NCBI RefSeq assembly: GCF_010560025.1
Contig: NZ_SAIY01000012.1
Location: 1 to 64,000, forward strand
Reading direction: 5' to 3'
Length of the DNA stretch: 64,000 nucleotides
DNA from: Verrucosispora sioxanthis
GTDB lineage: Bacteria > Actinomycetota > Actinomycetes > Mycobacteriales > Micromonosporaceae
The position numbers were made by a program, and so were the translations under genes. Shown piece after piece: positions 1 through 7,801 of this stretch (positions are counted from its first letter, which is position 1; every line of letters begins with the position of its first letter). The notes under the pieces were generated by a model. That model searched no databases. It was not told where the DNA came from and saw only the letters and a list, made by a program, of their open reading frames with translations.

Positions 1-2262
1 GCTGAGCCGCAGGTGCACCTCACCGGGCTCGACCACGCGCCGGCCGTGCACGCCGGTGAACGAGGTGACGTCGGCGGGGACCGCGAAGCTGACCCGCGCC
101 GCCCCGCCGGGCTCCACCGGTACCCGCGCGTACCCGATCAGGCGCACCACGGGCCGGGTGGTCTGCGCCACCGGATCGTGCAGGTAGAGCTGGACCACCT
201 CGGTGCCGGCCCGGGCGCCGGTGTTGCGGACGGTGACCCCGACGGTCACCTCCCCATCGACCGGCCAGGTCGTCGGCTCCCCGGTGTCGCCGCCCGGCGC
301 GTCGCTCACCGCGGCGTCGCTCCACTCGAAGGTGGTGTAGCTCAGACCGTGGCCGAACGGGAACGCCGGCGTCGGGTCCACCGAGGACACCTTCGACTTC
401 CGGCCCAGAATCGGCGTGAGGTAGGTGCCCGGTAGTCCACCGGCGTGTCGGGGCACGCTTACCGGCAACCTCCCGGACGGGTTCACCTCGCCGGTGACGA
501 TCTCGGCCACGGCCTGACCGCCGAGCTGACCGGGAAAGAACGCCTGCACGACGGCGCTCGCGCGGTCCACCGCGTCGCCCAGGGCGTACGGACGGCCGGA
601 GAGGACCACCAGGACGACGGGGGTGCCGGTGGCCAGCACCGCGCGTACCAGTTCGGCCTGCACCCCCGGCAACTCAAGATCCACCGCGTCGCAACCCTCG
701 CCGGAGGTGCCCCGGCCGAACATGCCGGCCCGGTCGCCGACGGCCAGGACGCAGACGTCGGCGTCGGCGGCAGCCTGGACCGCCGCCGCGATGCCCGAGG
801 TGTCCTCGCCGGTGATGTCGGTACCCGGTACGTGGGTGAGCTGCGGACACCGCCGCTGAAGTTCCTCGCGCAGGGACGGGATCTCGACGCCGGTGCCGTA
901 CTCGGGGTGATGCACCCCGACGTGCAGCGGGAACGTGTAACAGCCGAGCATGGCCATCGCGTCGTCGGCGACCGGCCCGACCAGCGCGACCCGCTGGTCG
1001 GCGGCGAGGGGCAGCAGGCCGTCCTGGTTGCGGAGCAGGACGACCGACTGGCGGGCCAGTCGCAGGGCAACGGCCTGGCTGGCCTCGTCGTCGAAGCGCA
1101 GCGCCTCGACGTCCGGCGGCAACTCCTGCCAGCCCTCGTCAAGCAGCCCCAGCTCGATCTTCTGAATCAGCACCCGCCGCAGGGCCCGGTCGACGAGCGC
1201 CTCGCTCACCTCGCCGGAGCGCACCGCCGCCGCCAGCGGCGCGCCGTAGGCGTCCACGGTGGGCAGTTCCACGTCGATGCCGGCCCGCAGCGCCAGCCGG
1301 GCCGCCGCCGCGGCGTCGGCGGCGACGCCGTGCAGGGTCTGCAGGAACCGAACGGCGAAGTAGTCGGCGACCAGCACGCCGTCGAAACCCCACTGGTCAC
1401 GCAGCGTCCGGGTGAGCAGGCCCGCGTCGGCGGCCGCCGGCACACCGTCGATCTCGGCGTACGAGTTCATCACCGATCGCGCCCCGCCCAGGCGCAGGGC
1501 CATCTCGAAGGGCGGGAGGATCACGTCGGCCAGCTCCCGGTGCCCCATCGCCGTCGGCGCCAGGTTCCGGCCGCCCCGCGACGCCGAGTATCCGGCGAAG
1601 TGTTTGAGCGTCGCCACCACACCGGCCCGTTCCAACCCGCGCACGTACGCCGCGCCGACCGTGCCGACCAGGTAGGGGTCCTCGCCGATCGTCTCCTCGG
1701 TGCGCCCCCAGCGGTAGTCACGGGTGACGTCCAGCACCGGGGCGAGTCCCTGATGGACACCGGCGGCCCGCATCGACCGGCCGATCAGCCCGGCCATCTC
1801 CTCGACCAGCTCCGGGTCGAAGGCCGCGCCCCAGCTCAGCGGCGTCGGGTAGACGGTCGCCCGCCAGGCGGCGAAGCCGGTGAGGCACTCCTCGTGCACC
1901 TGCGCCGGGATACCGAACCGGCTCGCCGCGACGATCTGCGCCTGGGACGCGGCCAGGGACCGCGCGCCGAGGACCGGGTCGACCGGCGCGGTCCCGAACG
2001 GCCGGGTCAGCTGCCCCAGGCCGTGCCGGATCGCCTCCGACCACGGCGGGGTGTGCTCGACCATGTCGGTCTGATGGGGAGCGACCCCCTCACCGGACGC
2101 CTCCGCACCGACCCAGAGACCGACCAGTTGAGCGAGCTTCTCCTCGAGCGACATCAGCGGGATGAGCGCGTCGGCCCGTTCGTCCGGTCGCAACGTCGGA
2201 TCACGCCACCGATCGGCGTGAGTGGACGCCAATCGGTCGTCGACGGGCAGCTGACTTGTCAT
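1..2262 (-). CDS. Glycoside hydrolase family 3 (beta-xylosidase/beta-glucosidase), 3' end cut by window
   Basis: At least 754 codons with no stop before the window edge, so the C-terminus is missing. It removes terminal sugars from xylo- or gluco-oligosaccharides by a retaining mechanism. The N-terminal barrel contains the family signature LKHFAGYSASRGGRN, and the expected nucleophile Asp is about residue 300 in GVLVADY. An alpha/beta sandwich follows, then a fibronectin-III-like domain near the cut end. There is no signal peptide, so it probably acts in the cytoplasm on imported oligosaccharides. The ATG at 2262 is preceded by GGAGGGG. It is divergent from the LacI gene at 2559 and shares its operator region. 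Neighbouring xylanase and acetylxylan esterase favour a beta-xylosidase role, which is inference. Confidence 0.9.
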   Translation of the reverse strand, partial: MTSQLPVDDRLASTHADRWRDPTLRPDERADALIPLMSLEEKLAQLVGLWVGAEASGEGVAPHQTDMVEHTPPWSEAIRHGLGQLTRPFGTAPVDPVLGARSLAASQAQIVAASRFGIPAQVHEECLTGFAAWRATVYPTPLSWGAAFDPELVEEMAGLIGRSMRAAGVHQGLAPVLDVTRDYRWGRTEETIGEDPYLVGTVGAAYVRGLERAGVVATLKHFAGYSASRGGRNLAPTAMGHRELADVILPPFEMALRLGGARSVMNSYAEIDGVPAAADAGLLTRTLRDQWGFDGVLVADYFAVRFLQTLHGVAADAAAAARLALRAGIDVELPTVDAYGAPLAAAVRSGEVSEALVDRALRRVLIQKIELGLLDEGWQELPPDVEALRFDDEASQAVALRLARQSVVLLRNQDGLLPLAADQRVALVGPVADDAMAMLGCYTFPLHVGVHHPEYGTGVEIPSLREELQRRCPQLTHVPGTDITGEDTSGIAAAVQAAADADVCVLAVGDRAGMFGRGTSGEGCDAVDLELPGVQAELVRAVLATGTPVVLVVLSGRPYALGDAVDRASAVVQAFFPGQLGGQAVAEIVTGEVNPSGRLPVSVPRHAGGLPGTYLTPILGRKSKVSSVDPTPAFPFGHGLSYTTFEWSDAAVSDAPGGDTGEPTTWPVDGEVTVGVTVRNTGARAGTEVVQLYLHDPVAQTTRPVVRLIGYARVPVEPGGAARVSFAVPADVTSFTGVHGRRVVEPGEVHLRLS

Positions 2263-2281
2263 GCGAACCCCTCCGGCCGGG

Positions 2282-2300
2282 GCCGGGAGGTTCTCCCGGC
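2282..2300 (-). other. Hairpin in the 5' leader of the GH3 gene
   Basis: GCCGGGAG and CTCCCGGC form a perfect 8-bp stem with a 3-nt loop just upstream of the GH3 ribosome binding site. It could affect translation or mRNA stability; that is inference. Confidence 0.4.
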
Positions 2301-2335
2301 AGGCCACGCCGACCGCCGTGGAAGACGGCGATTGT

Positions 2336-2346
2336 CGAAATTTTCG
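2336..2346. promoter_or_regulatory. LacI-type operator on the GH3 side
   Basis: The palindrome CGAAA-T-TTTCG lies 74 bp upstream of the GH3 start. The same 11-bp core recurs at 2528-2538 next to the divergent LacI gene, so the regulator probably binds both. Confidence 0.6.
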
Positions 2347-2525
2347 GAAACCAGTCGGACACCTGTGTCGGGGAACTTAAGGGCGTCAACAGGGCGTGTC
2401 AAGGGTTGCGGAAAGACTGTTCAGACCGCACCTGTCGTGCTGGTAAGCGATTGCCGGAATTCATCGCCGCCAGTGGGCAGCATCGATTCGGGTCACCCTC
2501 TGGCGGCTCGTGGCGTGCTACAGTC

Positions 2526-2540
2526 TCCGAAATTTTCGGA
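2526..2540. promoter_or_regulatory. LacI-type operator before the lacI-family gene
   Basis: TCCGAAATTTTCGGA is a perfect inverted repeat around one central base, ending 18 bp before the LacI start codon. This position is typical of autoregulation. Its core is identical to the one at 2336-2346. Confidence 0.65.
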
Positions 2541-2558
2541 TTCGTTGCAGAGGATCGG

Positions 2559-3590
2559 ATGGCAGAGAAGCGATCGTCGGCAGCGCTGGGCTCCGCCACC
2601 ATCGCGACCATCGCCCGCGAGGTCGGTGTCTCCTCGGCGACGGTCTCCAAGGTCCTCAACGGACGGTCGGACGTCGCCGCCGTGACCCGCGCGCGGGTCG
2701 AGGCCAGCCTGCAACGGCACCGCTACCGTCGACGCGCCCGCCGCGCGCCCGGCGAGGGCCAGATCGACCTGGTGTTCCACGAGTTCGGGTCCGACTGGGC
2801 TCTGGAGATCATCAGGGGGGTCGAGGCGGTTGCCGCCCTGACCGGGGTGAACGTGATGCTGTCGCAGCTCAGTGCCGCCCGCCGGCCGCCGCAGTCCTGG
2901 GTCGACGCGGTGGTCGCCCGGCGTCCGCTGGGGGTGCTGCTGGTGATGTGCAACCTGACCGATCCGCAACGGCAGCAGTTGCAGCGCCAGTCGATTCCCG
3001 TGGTCGTCATCGACACCGACAGCGCCAGCGTGGCGTCCGTGCCCACCGTCGGCTCGAACAACTGGAACGGCGGACTGATCGCCACCCGGCACCTGTTGGA
3101 TCTCGGGCATCGCCGGATCGCGGTCATCTCCGGTCCGCGCGACGTGCTCTGCGCCCGCGCCCGCACCGCCGGCTTCCGCTGCGCCCACGAGGAACTCGGC
3201 GTCCCGATCGATGCCACGCTGATCCGGCACGGCAACTTCCACCTCGACGCCGGCTACACCCATGGCATCGAGTTGCTGAGCCGGCCGGACCGGCCGTCGG
3301 CGATCTTCGCCGGCTCCGACCTGCAGGCACTCGGGGTGTTGCGGGCGGCTCGGCAGCTCGGCCTGGACGTGCCGGGCGAGGTGTCGGTGGTCGGCTACGA
3401 CAACCTGCCGCTCTCGGCCTGGGTGGGTCCGGCCCTGACCACGGTCAACCAGCCCCTGCGCGACATGGCCGGCACCGCCGCCCAGATGCTGCTCGATCTC
3501 GCCCGCGGCAACGCCCTGCCCACCAGCCGGATAGACCTGGTCGCCGAGCTGGTCATCCGGGAAAGCACCGCACCGCCACCGCATTCGTGA
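2559..3590 (+). CDS. LacI-family transcriptional regulator of the xylan locus
   Basis: This 343-residue protein has a LacI helix-turn-helix at residues 10-31 (IAREVGVSSATVSKVLNG) followed by a periplasmic-binding-protein-like sensor domain running to the C-terminus (GGLIATRHLLDLGHRRIAVI, then FAGSDLQALG and VVGYDNLPLS). Such proteins repress sugar-utilisation genes until an oligosaccharide binds. The ATG at 2559 places the HTH at the usual distance from the N-terminus; upstream in-frame codons would give an implausible extension. It is divergent from the GH3 gene and 21 bp upstream of the CE7 esterase, with which it is probably co-transcribed. Two CGAAATTTTCG palindromes in the divergent promoter are the likely operators. 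Xylo-oligosaccharide as inducer is inferred from the neighbours. Confidence 0.9.
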   Translation: MAEKRSSAALGSATIATIAREVGVSSATVSKVLNGRSDVAAVTRARVEASLQRHRYRRRARRAPGEGQIDLVFHEFGSDWALEIIRGVEAVAALTGVNVMLSQLSAARRPPQSWVDAVVARRPLGVLLVMCNLTDPQRQQLQRQSIPVVVIDTDSASVASVPTVGSNNWNGGLIATRHLLDLGHRRIAVISGPRDVLCARARTAGFRCAHEELGVPIDATLIRHGNFHLDAGYTHGIELLSRPDRPSAIFAGSDLQALGVLRAARQLGLDVPGEVSVVGYDNLPLSAWVGPALTTVNQPLRDMAGTAAQMLLDLARGNALPTSRIDLVAELVIRESTAPPPHS

Positions 3591-3611
3591 CCGAGCCCGT
3601 TGCGAGGAGCC

Positions 3612-4658
3612 ATGCCCCTGTTCGACCTTCCACTGGACCAGTTACGGCAGTACGCGCCGGCCGTGGCCGAGCCCGCCGACTTCGACGCCTTCTGGCGGTC
3701 GACCCTGGACGCGGCGGCGCAGTCACCGGTGCTGCTCGACGTGCGGCCTGAGCCGACCGACCTGCGGCTGGTGGACAGCTGGGACGTCACCTTCGCCGGG
3801 TTCGGCGGCGACCCGGTCCGGGCCTGGTACAACCGCCCGGCCGGGGTGGACGAGGCGCTGCCGGTGATCGTGGAGTACGTCGGCTACGGGCGTGGCCGGG
3901 GGCTGCCGCACGAACGCCTGATCTGGCCGGTCGCCGGCTACGCCCACCTGCTCATGGACGCCCGGGGACAGTCCGGCCGGTACGGCGCGGGGGACACCCC
4001 GGACCCGCACGGCGAGGCGCCCGGGGGGCCGTCGCCGCTGACCCGCGGCATCCTGAGCCCGGAGGGCTACTACTACCGCCGGCTCATCACCGACGCGGCA
4101 CGCGCGGTCGAGGCGGCGCGCGCCCTGCCGGGGGTCGACCCGCACGGTGTGGTGGCGGCGGGCAACAGCCAGGGTGGCGGACTGGCCCTTGCCGTCGCCG
4201 GGCTCGACGTCGAACTGGCGGCGGTGCTCACCACCGCGCCGTTCCTCTGTCACCCGCAGCGGGCCCTCGAGATCACCGAGGTGGGGGCGTACGGCGAGAT
4301 CGCCAACTACCTCGCGGTCAACCGCGACGCGGAGCCGGCGGTACGTCGCACGTTGTCCTACGTCGACGGGGTCAGCTTCGCCCGTCGGGCCCACGCACCG
4401 GTCCACTTCGGCATCGGCCTGCGGGACATGGTGTGCCCCCCGAGCACCGGGTTCGCCGCCTACAACCACTACGGCGCCACCGCGTTCGGCCCCCGACCCG
4501 AGCGCGCGATGCACGTCTACCCGTTCAACGGACACGAGCACGGGGAGGCCACCCACACCCGGCGGCAGCTACGCTGGCTGGCCGATGTGCTCGGCGGCGT
4601 CACCGCGGACCGGTCGCACCGGCCGAAAGTTTCGGGGGCCCAGATCTCACCGGCGTGA
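3612..4658 (+). CDS. Acetylxylan esterase / cephalosporin-C deacetylase family (CE7)
   Basis: A 348-residue intracellular alpha/beta hydrolase that removes acetyl groups from xylo-oligosaccharides. The nucleophile is Ser186 in GNSQGG, the acid Asp272 in GLRDMV and the base His308 in NGHEHG, which matches the CE7 triad order and spacing. The early RGQ motif (DARGQSGRYG) of the family is also present. The ATG at 3612 is preceded by GAGGAG; an upstream in-frame TTG is less likely. No signal peptide is seen. It lies directly behind the LacI gene and ahead of the GH10 xylanase. Together with the GH3 enzyme it would finish breakdown of acetylated xylan fragments imported after xylanase action. Confidence 0.9.
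   Translation: MPLFDLPLDQLRQYAPAVAEPADFDAFWRSTLDAAAQSPVLLDVRPEPTDLRLVDSWDVTFAGFGGDPVRAWYNRPAGVDEALPVIVEYVGYGRGRGLPHERLIWPVAGYAHLLMDARGQSGRYGAGDTPDPHGEAPGGPSPLTRGILSPEGYYYRRLITDAARAVEAARALPGVDPHGVVAAGNSQGGGLALAVAGLDVELAAVLTTAPFLCHPQRALEITEVGAYGEIANYLAVNRDAEPAVRRTLSYVDGVSFARRAHAPVHFGIGLRDMVCPPSTGFAAYNHYGATAFGPRPERAMHVYPFNGHEHGEATHTRRQLRWLADVLGGVTADRSHRPKVSGAQISPA
4623..4635. promoter_or_regulatory. Operator-like palindrome at the end of the CE7 gene
   Basis: CCGAAAGTTTCGG is a perfect inverted repeat around one base. It matches the CGAAA-N-TTTCG operators upstream and sits inside the last codons of the esterase, about 300 bp before the xylanase start. It may let the same LacI protein control the xylanase. 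Confidence 0.5.
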
Positions 4659-4740
4659 CACCCCACCCCGCCGCTACGACGGCAGCCGTTTCGGACGGTG
4701 ATTGGGACGGACGGGCAAAGAGTTCCCTGGCGCGTTGAGC

Positions 4741-4769
4741 TTTCGGACCTGTTTCGATAAGGTTTTCGA
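4741..4769 (+). promoter_or_regulatory. Three phased TTTCG half-sites upstream of the xylanase
   Basis: TTTCGG at 4741, TTTCGA at 4752 and TTTCGA at 4764 are direct repeats spaced 11 and 12 bp, one helical turn each. They match half of the local LacI-type operator. I do not see a confident -35/-10 pair. Confidence 0.4.
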
Positions 4770-4813
4770 TACAACAGCCTCGATCTACTCACGATGGCGG
4801 GCTGAGTGCACCG

Positions 4814-4844
4814 GCCGACGCGGCATCCGGGCGACCGCGTCGGC
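4814..4844 (+). other. Stem-loop upstream of the xylanase start
   Basis: GCCGACGCGG and CCGCGTCGGC form a perfect 10-bp stem around an 11-nt loop, 75 nt before the xylanase ATG. It has no U-tract. It could be a leader structure that stabilises or attenuates the transcript. Confidence 0.4.
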
Positions 4845-4919
4845 GACGGAGAGTCATCGTGCTGGGCAGTAGTCGGGGCCGGCTTCTCATCAGCACGGCT
4901 TCGTCGAAAGGCTCATGCC

Positions 4920-6380
4920 ATGAACAACGCCCACGCCCGCGCCAGCGGGCGGCCGGCCACCCGACTGCGACCACGCGCCGCGTTGGTCTCGGCCGCAGTC
5001 GGTCTCGCCCTCGTCGCCACCAGCGTGGTGGTGGCGACCTCCAGCGCCCAGGCCGCCGAGTCCACGCTCGGTGCGGCCGCGGCCCAGTCCGGGCGGTACT
5101 TCGGTGCCGCGGTGGCGGGGCACAAGCTCTCCGACTCCACCTACGTCAACATCCTGAACCGCGAGTTCAACTCGGTCACCGCCGAGAACGAGATGAAGAT
5201 CGACGCGCTCGAGCCGCAGCAGAACAACTTCACGTTCGGCAACGCGGACCGGATCGTCAACCACGCTCTGTCCCGGGGCTGGAAGGTCCGGGGTCACACC
5301 CTGGCCTGGCACTCGCAGCAGCCCGAGTGGATGCGGAACATGTCGGGCACCGCGTTGCGCAACGCGATGCTCAACCACGTCACCCGGGTCGCGACCTACT
5401 ACCGCGGCAAGATCGACTCGTGGGACGTGGTGAACGAGGCGTTCGACGACGGTAACAATGGCGCGCGGCGGGACTCGAACCTGCAGCGCACCGGCAACGA
5501 CTGGATCGAGGCGGCGTTCCGGGCCGCCCGGGCCGCCGACCCGGGCGCCAAGCTCTGCTACAACGACTACAACACCGACAACTGGACCTGGGCCAAGACC
5601 CAGGCCGTCTACCGGATGGTGCAGGACTTCAAGCAGCGTGGCGTGCCGATCGACTGCGTCGGGTTCCAGTCGCACTTCAACGCCCAGTCGGCGTACAACA
5701 GCAACTACCGCACCACGCTGTCCAGCTTCGCCGCCCTCGGGGTGGACGTGCAGATCACCGAGCTGGACATCGAAGGCTCCGGCACCCAGCAGGCGGACAC
5801 GTACCGTCGGGTGGTCCAGGACTGCCTCGCGGTCCCGCGGTGCAACGGCATCACCGTGTGGGGCATCCGGGACAGCGACTCGTGGCGCTCGTACGGCACC
5901 CCGCTGCTGTTCGACAACAACGGCAACAAGAAGCAGGCGTACAACGCGACGCTCGAAGCCCTGAACGCGGGCGGGACCACCCCGCCGCCCACGACCCCGC
6001 CGCCCACCACCCCGCCGCCGACGACTCCGCCGCCCACCACTCCGCCGCCGAGCACCCCGCCACCGAGCACCCCGCCGCCCGGTGGATCCGGATGCACCGC
6101 ATCGGTGGCGTCGCTGGACCAGTGGAACGGTGGCTTCGTCGCTCAGATCCGGGTCACCGCGGGTTCCAGCAGTTTGAACGGCTGGGCGGTAACCATCGGA
6201 CTTCCGGGCGGTAGCTCGTTGACCAACACGTGGAACGCCAACGCCAGCGGTACCAGTGGCAATGTGACGTTCCGCAACGTCAGTTACAACGGCAACGTCG
6301 CCGCCGGCGGCACCGCCAGCTTCGGCTTCCAGGGCACAGGTACCGGGCCATCCGGTAGCCTCGCCTGCTCCGGGAGCTGA
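4920..6380 (+). CDS. Secreted endo-1,4-beta-xylanase, GH10 with C-terminal CBM2
   Basis: A 486-residue exported enzyme that cuts the xylan backbone. An Arg-rich N-terminus and hydrophobic segment ending near SSAQAAE form a signal peptide. The GH10 domain spans about residues 45-345, with acid/base Glu173 in DVVNEAF and nucleophile Glu281 in ITELDIEG. A Pro-Thr linker at about 353-387 leads to a family 2 carbohydrate-binding module with its usual paired Cys and surface Trp (QWNGGF, LNGWAV). The ATG at 4920 follows AAAGG. It lies downstream of the LacI and CE7 genes with its own leader containing operator half-sites. A perfect palindromic terminator follows. Confidence 0.96.
   Translation: MNNAHARASGRPATRLRPRAALVSAAVGLALVATSVVVATSSAQAAESTLGAAAAQSGRYFGAAVAGHKLSDSTYVNILNREFNSVTAENEMKIDALEPQQNNFTFGNADRIVNHALSRGWKVRGHTLAWHSQQPEWMRNMSGTALRNAMLNHVTRVATYYRGKIDSWDVVNEAFDDGNNGARRDSNLQRTGNDWIEAAFRAARAADPGAKLCYNDYNTDNWTWAKTQAVYRMVQDFKQRGVPIDCVGFQSHFNAQSAYNSNYRTTLSSFAALGVDVQITELDIEGSGTQQADTYRRVVQDCLAVPRCNGITVWGIRDSDSWRSYGTPLLFDNNGNKKQAYNATLEALNAGGTTPPPTTPPPTTPPPTTPPPTTPPPSTPPPSTPPPGGSGCTASVASLDQWNGGFVAQIRVTAGSSSLNGWAVTIGLPGGSSLTNTWNANASGTSGNVTFRNVSYNGNVAAGGTASFGFQGTGTGPSGSLACSGS
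5976..6080 (+). repeat. Pro-Thr linker repeat within the xylanase
   Basis: About seven tandem copies of a 15-bp unit encode (S/T)TPPP repeats. This is the flexible linker between the catalytic and binding modules, not a separate element. Confidence 0.9.
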
Positions 6381-6399
6381 TCCGTCAGCACGACACCCG

Positions 6400-6429
6400 G
6401 GCCCGGCGCGGACATGTCCGCGCCGGGCC
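6400..6429. terminator. Bidirectional terminator between xylanase and manD
   Basis: A perfect 30-bp palindrome beginning GGCCCGGCGCGGAC lies between two convergent genes. It would form the same GC-rich hairpin in either transcript. Confidence 0.8.
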
Positions 6430-6478
6430 TTGGCGCGCCGGGTGCGGCCTGGCTCAGCGGTTCAGGCCGAGCGCCACG

Positions 6479-7675
6479 TCACCAGTTGTGCAGGGTGCCG
6501 TCCTCCAACCGGTTGACCGGCAGTGAAGCCGGCCGGTACGGGTGCCGCGCGGCCGACTCCTCGTCGATGTCGACGCCGAGCCCCGGCTCCTCCGACGGGT
6601 GCAGGCAGCCGTCGGCGAAGCGGTACGAGTGCGGGAAGACCGCGTCGGTCGCCTCGGTGTACGGCAGGTACTCCTGCAGACCGAAGTTGGGGATGCTGAC
6701 GTCGAGGTGCAGGGCCGCGGCCAGGGACACCGGGGACATGGTGGTGGTGCCGTGCGACCCGCTGCGGACGTGGTACAGGTGGGCGAGATCGAAGATGCGG
6801 CGCAGGTGGGTGATGCCTCCCGCGTGCACGACGGTGGCCCGTACGTAGTCGATGAGCTGCTCGGTGATGAGCTGCTGGCAGTCCCAGACGGTGTTGAACA
6901 CCTCGCCGACGGCGATCGGCGTGGTGGTGTGCTGACGGATCAGCCGGTAGCCCTCCTGCAGCTCCGCCGGCACCGGATCCTCCAGCCAGGTCAGCGCGTA
7001 CGGCTCCAGGGACTTGCCCAACCGGGCGGCCTCGATGGGAGTGAGCCGGTGGTGCACGTCGTGCAGCAACTTCACCTCCGGCCCGAACTCGCTGCGAACC
7101 TGCGCGAAGACCGACGGCACGTGGTGGAGATACCGTTCGCTGCTCCACACGGTCTCGGCCGGGACGGCCGTGCCCGCCGGCTTGTCCTGTCCCACTCCGT
7201 AGGTGTCGGTCAGCCCGGGCACGCCGCACTGCACCCGAATCGCGCGGTACCCGAGATCGAGGTGGCGGGCCAGCTCGGCGAGGAGCCCGTCCACGGTGGG
7301 TGCGTTCGCGTGGCCGTAGACGGTCACCCCGTCGCGACTGCGGCCGCCCAGCAGCTGGTAGACGGGTAGCCCGGCCACCTTGCCCTTGATGTCCCAGAGC
7401 GCGGTGTCCACCGCCGCGATGGCGCTCATCGTCACCGGGCCACGTCGCCAGTACGCCCCCCGGTACAGGTACTGCCAGGTGTCCTCGATCCGGTCCGCCT
7501 CCCGGCCGATCAACAGCGGCACGACGTGCTCGGTCAGGTAACTCGCGACCGCGAGCTCCCGGCCGGCGAGCGTCGCGTCGCCGACCCCGGTCACCCCGTC
7601 GTCCGTCACGATCTTCAGCGTGACGAAGTTGCGGCCGGGACAGGTGACGATGACCCGGGCATCGGCGATCTTCAT
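6479..7675 (-). CDS. manD: Mannonate dehydratase-type enolase superfamily enzyme (ManD/RspA-like)
   Basis: A 398-residue enolase-superfamily dehydratase. Family members convert D-mannonate or D-gluconate to 2-keto-3-deoxygluconate. The metal ligands are Asp in LLHDVHH, Glu in WLEDPVP and Glu in AVGEVFN. The His following the first metal ligand and VYGHANA match the ManD active site. The ATG at 7675 is preceded by GAGGAG. A promoter is visible upstream on the same strand. In this locus it may process uronic or aldonic acids from xylan side chains, which is inference; many ManD homologues have low activity, so the substrate is uncertain. Confidence 0.85.
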   Translation of the reverse strand: MKIADARVIVTCPGRNFVTLKIVTDDGVTGVGDATLAGRELAVASYLTEHVVPLLIGREADRIEDTWQYLYRGAYWRRGPVTMSAIAAVDTALWDIKGKVAGLPVYQLLGGRSRDGVTVYGHANAPTVDGLLAELARHLDLGYRAIRVQCGVPGLTDTYGVGQDKPAGTAVPAETVWSSERYLHHVPSVFAQVRSEFGPEVKLLHDVHHRLTPIEAARLGKSLEPYALTWLEDPVPAELQEGYRLIRQHTTTPIAVGEVFNTVWDCQQLITEQLIDYVRATVVHAGGITHLRRIFDLAHLYHVRSGSHGTTTMSPVSLAAALHLDVSIPNFGLQEYLPYTEATDAVFPHSYRFADGCLHPSEEPGLGVDIDEESAARHPYRPASLPVNRLEDGTLHNW

Positions 7676-7714
7676 CCAGGCTCCTCACCGGCGGCCGACG
7701 GATCGACGCGAGCC

Positions 7715-7743
7715 AGTCTGGGATCGCCTCCATGATCTGTCAA
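7715..7743 (-). promoter_or_regulatory. Promoter of manD
   Basis: On the minus strand, TTGACA (7743-7738) and CAGACT (7720-7715) are separated by 17 bp, close to the actinobacterial housekeeping consensus. Confidence 0.6.
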
Positions 7744-7758
7744 CCGGCTCCGGCCGGG

Positions 7759-7799
7759 GTGCCTGGGGGTGGCGTCCGGTCGCCGGACGTCCCCGGCAC
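7759..7799 (-). terminator. Likely terminator of the RICIN/beta-helix gene
   Basis: An inner GTCCGG/CCGGAC hairpin (7774-7788) sits inside outer GTGCC/GGCAC arms, directly after the stop codon at 7802. Confidence 0.55.
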
Positions 7800-7801
7800 G
7801 G

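Noticed and set aside
445..2685. A 746-codon open frame on the plus strand
   Set aside because: It is antisense to the GH3 gene, whose protein sequence is clearly conserved on the minus strand. The plus-strand protein is low-complexity, as is typical of shadow frames in high-GC DNA.
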